A stretch of DNA of 7,686 nucleotides. Origin: an uncultured Ruminococcus sp. (GTDB lineage Bacteria > Bacillota > Clostridia > Oscillospirales > Ruminococcaceae). A program made the position numbers and the translations under genes. The stretch spans positions 1 through 7,686 of the forward strand of contig CAMWLD010000100.1 of the NCBI GenBank assembly GCA_947175005.1, read 5' to 3'. Positions 5,646 through 7,686 of the stretch are shown piece after piece. The first letter of the stretch is position 1. Each line of letters opens with the position of its first letter. The notes under the pieces are model-generated. The model did not search any database. It saw only the letters and a program-made list of their open reading frames with translations, and had not been told where the DNA came from.

Positions 5646-6581
5646 TTATCTTTCGATATTTATCGGTGTGATATTCTCCAGATCGTATGGCGTTTCCTGA
5701 TAAACGCAGTAGTTGAGCCAGTTGGAGAACATAAGATTGGCATGGCAGCGCCAGTTGAAATGGGGGGGCTGCCCGGGGTCATCATAGGGGAAATATCCGT
5801 AGGGCACGGATATGGGCAGGCCTTTTTCCACATCACGGAAATATTCCTCCCGCAGGGTAAAGCGGTCATATTCCGAATGGCCTGTGACAAAGAAGAGCCG
5901 TCCGCTTATATCGCCGATAATATGCACGCCCGCCATGTCGGAGGACGTGATTATTTCCAGTCCCTTTGCCTTTTCGATATCCTCACGCCGCTGGCAGGTG
6001 TGGCGGGAATGGGGGACATAGAAGGTTTCGTCAAAGCCCCTTACTATAGTGCTCATGGGCTTTTCTATCTTATGGGGGAAAATGCCGAACATTTTTTTGG
6101 GCAAGGGATATTTTTGAATGCCGAAATGGTGATATAGGGCTGCCTGCGCTCCCCAGCAGATATGGAAGGTGGAGAACACGTGGGTCAGCGACCAGTCCAT
6201 GATATCGCAAAGCTCCTGCCAGTAGTCCACCTGCTCGAATTCCAGCTGCTCCACGGGCGCGCCTGTGATTATCAGTCCGTCAAACCTTTTGTCCTTTACG
6301 TCCTCGAAAACCGTGTAGAATTTGTTCAGGTGCTTTACGGGGGTGTTTTTCGACACGTGGGAGGCGGTTTGCAGAAATTCGATGTCCACCTGTATGGGGG
6401 TGTTGCTTAGCAGGCGCAGCAGCTGTGTTTCCGTTTGTATCTTTTTGGGCATAAGGTTAAGTATTGCGATACGCAAGGGACGTATGTCCTGATGAGCCGC
6501 TGTTTCGTCGGTCATGACAAAGATATTTTCTTTCCGAAGTTCGGGAACGGCGGGGAGGTTATCGGGTATATTTATAGGCAT
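5646..6581 (-). CDS. metA: Homoserine O-acyltransferase MetA (predicted acetyl-CoA type)
   Basis: MetA acylates the hydroxyl of L-homoserine, the committing step of methionine synthesis, in the cytoplasm. The 311-residue length matches the family. The catalytic triad numbering coincides with E. coli: Cys142 in [11 protein letters not shown], and His235 and Glu237 in TGHSEYD. Residue 111 is Glu (GAPVEQLEF). In Bacillus cereus Glu111 favours acetyl-CoA, while Gly here favours succinyl-CoA, so the product is probably O-acetylhomoserine despite the usual 'succinyltransferase' label. AAGGAAG precedes the ATG by a normal distance. The 260-bp upstream region carries overlapping divergent promoters and repeated motifs. 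I see no SAM riboswitch or T-box there. The HAD gene downstream may be co-transcribed. Confidence 0.96.
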   Translation of the reverse strand: MPINIPDNLPAVPELRKENIFVMTDETAAHQDIRPLRIAILNLMPKKIQTETQLLRLLSNTPIQVDIEFLQTASHVSKNTPVKHLNKFYTVFEDVKDKRFDGLIITGAPVEQLEFEQVDYWQELCDIMDWSLTHVFSTFHICWGAQAALYHHFGIQKYPLPKKMFGIFPHKIEKPMSTIVRGFDETFYVPHSRHTCQRREDIEKAKGLEIITSSDMAGVHIIGDISGRLFFVTGHSEYDRFTLREEYFRDVEKGLPISVPYGYFPYDDPGQPPHFNWRCHANLMFSNWLNYCVYQETPYDLENITPINIER

Positions 6582-6605
6582 TCTGCCACTTCCTTTATGT
6601 GTTCT

Positions 6606-6622
6606 CTCAAAAATTTTTTGAG
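6606..6622. repeat. Short AT-rich palindrome before the metA ribosome site
   Basis: CTCAAAAATTTTTTGAG forms a six-pair stem with a five-base loop, about 14 bases upstream of the metA ribosome site. On the plus strand GGGATTTTTTG follows. Significance is uncertain; it could be a weak terminator or just A/T-rich sequence. Confidence 0.3.
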
Positions 6623-6666
6623 GGGATTTTTTGATTTATATTAATTTGGTTGATTTACTTGCTTTA

Positions 6667-6767
6667 TTGCACAAAGCTAAATATGTATAAATGCGTCAAA
6701 AAAATATGATGGAGCTTTGTGCAGATTTACAAAAATATTGTAAAAGAATAATATTTTGCACAAGGCT
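6667..6767. promoter_or_regulatory. Three copies of TTGCACAA(A/G)GCT in the metA upstream region
   Basis: TTGCACAAAGCT lies at 6667-6678. Its inverted copy, AGCTTTGTGCAG, lies at 6713-6724. TTGCACAAGGCT lies at 6756-6767. Centres are about 46 and 43 bp apart, close to four helical turns each. The third copy fills the spacer of the candidate minus-strand metA promoter and abuts the -35 of the plus-strand promoter. A further dyad, TTTACAA-N5-TTGTAAA, lies at 6726-6744 over the predicted metA start. The layout suggests a regulator that loops DNA or switches between the two promoters. The first two copies could instead form an 11-bp RNA stem. Confidence 0.5.
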
Positions 6768-6775
6768 ATTGACAA
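6748..6775 (-). promoter_or_regulatory. Candidate metA promoter
   Basis: On the minus strand, TTGTCA (6775-6770) and TATTAT (6753-6748) are 16 bp apart, with a predicted start near 6741 and a leader of ~160 nt. The -35 overlaps that of the plus-strand promoter, so the two cannot be occupied at the same time. It is weaker than the plus-strand promoter. Confidence 0.45.
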
Positions 6776-6798
6776 ATGATATTTAATTGTGCTATAAT
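6769..6798 (+). promoter_or_regulatory. Near-consensus sigma-A promoter facing into the lipoprotein gene
   Basis: A perfect TTGACA (6769-6774) and a perfect TATAAT (6793-6798) are 18 bp apart. The predicted start is near 6805. No plus-strand gene with a ribosome site follows; transcription would run antisense through the lipoprotein gene, whose stop is at 6844. It could make an antisense or small RNA. Confidence 0.65.
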
Positions 6799-6843
6799 AT
6801 TTATGACAGCGTAAGGCAAAATAATTGCTCGCTCGGTTAAAAA

Positions 6844-7527
6844 TCATGGGCTGAAATCTGCGGTGTCGAATTCTATTTCTCCGAAGTCGGGAAAATCGTC
6901 CATGGCGGGCATATAGTCCCTTATATCAAAGGGTTCGGTTTGGGGGAATGTGCCGCCGGTGGTTGTTAAGGTTTCGGGGGGGACTGCCGTGACGGTGGTT
7001 TCGACGGGGTAGGAAAAGGTGAAGTCGGGCATTTGTGCGCCCGGAAATGCGGTTTCCACACGGGCAGTCACGGGAGTTTCGGTGATATTTGTCATTGCCT
7101 CGTCGGGGACGTCCTCGCGGCTGATAGAAATATCGTCGGGCACGGCAAACGGCACGGAAGTTTCCGAGGCGGGGAGGTGTTCGCCGCTGTCGTCCTCGGG
7201 GGCTACGGAGTAATCGGGGTAAAGGACGTTATTGTTTCCGAAAAGGGCGTAGAAGTCGCTGTCAAATGGGTTATCGGCTGCCCCCATATCCATATCGGGG
7301 AAGTCGGGCATATCCGGCATATCCAAGTTATTCCGCCTTTGGGCGGCGGAAGTCGAGGGAACATACTCGACGGTTGTACCTGTATAGGTTGAGGATGTAC
7401 GGGCGGGGGTAGTGACGAGCTGCATATTCTCCGAGGGGGGAAGCTTTGGGGGTTCCTCACAGGCGGTGAGGGCTGCTGCGGTCATTATTACGGCAAAAAA
7501 AATTGCGGTTTTTTTGGTTTTATGCAT
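6844..7527 (-). CDS. Predicted secreted lipoprotein, Thr/Pro/Asp-rich, function unknown
   Basis: The ATG at 7527 follows AAAGGAGGAGGG (7545-7534), a very strong ribosome site. Residues 1-22 form a lipoprotein signal peptide: basic MHKTKK, a hydrophobic AIFFAVIMTAAAL core, then the lipobox ending LTAC with Cys23 as the lipidated residue. The mature part is acidic, low-complexity and probably disordered, rich in Thr, Pro, Ser and Asp. It has a short MPD/FPD array at about 70-81 (DMPDMPDFPDMDM) and a similar end (YMPAMDDFPDFGE). No folded domain, catalytic motif or anchor other than the lipid is seen. It would sit on the outer face of the membrane, perhaps as a linker or surface tether. Tandem hairpins lie in its leader. 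The frame is clean over 227 codons with unusual but consistent composition. Confidence 0.78.
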   Translation of the reverse strand: MHKTKKTAIFFAVIMTAAALTACEEPPKLPPSENMQLVTTPARTSSTYTGTTVEYVPSTSAAQRRNNLDMPDMPDFPDMDMGAADNPFDSDFYALFGNNNVLYPDYSVAPEDDSGEHLPASETSVPFAVPDDISISREDVPDEAMTNITETPVTARVETAFPGAQMPDFTFSYPVETTVTAVPPETLTTTGGTFPQTEPFDIRDYMPAMDDFPDFGEIEFDTADFSP

Positions 7528-7560
7528 TGGGTGCCCTCCTCCTTTCTTGTAAGGGGTCTA

Positions 7561-7610
7561 TTCCCTCAAACGCCGGGAAATGGCTTTATCCTCACTCAAA
7601 CGCCGTGAGG
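7561..7610. repeat. Two tandem hairpins with the same nine-base loop and different stems
   Basis: A 30-bp direct repeat (7565-7594 and 7595-7624) begins with the identical CTCAAACGCCG. Around it, TTCCC/GGGAA (7561-7565, 7575-7579) and CCTCAC/GTGAGG (7590-7595, 7605-7610) pair, each enclosing the loop TCAAACGCC (GGCGTTTGA on the minus strand). The stems differ yet both pair, while the loop is unchanged, which looks like selection for structure. They lie in the leader of the lipoprotein gene, 15-60 bases upstream of its ribosome site. It could be an RNA-binding element, a riboswitch-like tandem or a DNA operator. The rest of 7611-7686 shows nothing recognisable. Confidence 0.6.
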
Positions 7611-7686
7611 CGGATTTGTGCTTCTGTAAATGTGTTGTTGAAATGCGTTTATTTGTTGGTGGTTGTGAGTTGCCTGTTACTATGAA

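Noticed and set aside
6691..6786. 31-codon plus-strand open frame (starts MRQKNMMELC)
   Set aside because: It lacks a ribosome site, ends inside the plus-strand promoter, and spans the repeated motifs, so chance is the simplest explanation.
6582..6843. SAM riboswitch upstream of metA
   Set aside because: None of the conserved S-box sequence blocks is present and the region is too AT-rich to form its four-helix core.
7033..7392. Plus-strand open frame opposite the lipoprotein gene
   Set aside because: It is a mirror of the biased minus-strand composition and has no ribosome site, although it lies downstream of a real-looking promoter.

Overview
This window comes from a Firmicutes chromosome, most likely a gut or rumen clostridium of the Ruminococcus/Oscillospiraceae type. 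The evidence is AGGAGG-class ribosome binding sites on nearly every gene, consensus sigma-A promoters, a PheS with the four-cysteine insertion seen in Bacillus-type enzymes, and a MetA carrying the acetyl-CoA-type Glu111. No phage, transposon, CRISPR array, tRNA or rRNA is visible. The genus is an inference.

Layout, left to right. (1) 1-1210, minus strand: pheS, followed downstream by the start of a small membrane protein that runs off the left edge. pheT, the usual partner, is not directly next to pheS. (2) 1211-1718: a 508-bp gap with a CTAG-rich inverted repeat, a strong minus-strand intrinsic terminator, GC-rich hairpin-forming sequence that could be a small RNA, and five ~13-nt tandem repeats. 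(3) 1719-2585, minus strand: an unrecognised acidic, Tyr-rich protein. It faces a plus-strand gene across a 343-bp divergent region holding one promoter per direction and two palindromes just inside the minus-strand transcript. (4) 2929-4721, plus strand: a two-helix membrane protein, ung (uracil-DNA glycosylase) and a small helical protein. A very long hairpin and an attenuator-like terminator just before the ung ribosome binding site separate the first two. Two hairpins follow the last gene. (5) 4867-6581, minus strand: metA (homoserine O-acyltransferase, predicted acetyl-type) followed by an AT-rich HAD hydrolase gene. (6) 6582-6843: a dense regulatory region with overlapping divergent promoters and three copies of a 12-nt motif. 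(7) 6844-7527, minus strand: a Thr/Pro/Asp-rich secreted lipoprotein whose leader contains two tandem hairpins with different stems but the same nine-base loop.

The genes are mainly housekeeping (Phe-tRNA charging, uracil excision repair, methionine synthesis) mixed with unknown proteins, and they do not form one pathway. No obvious defence or mobile system is present. The unusual content is in the intergenic regions: candidate small RNA, attenuator, operator pairs and tandem hairpins. These are read from the sequence alone and none has been folded or searched computationally.
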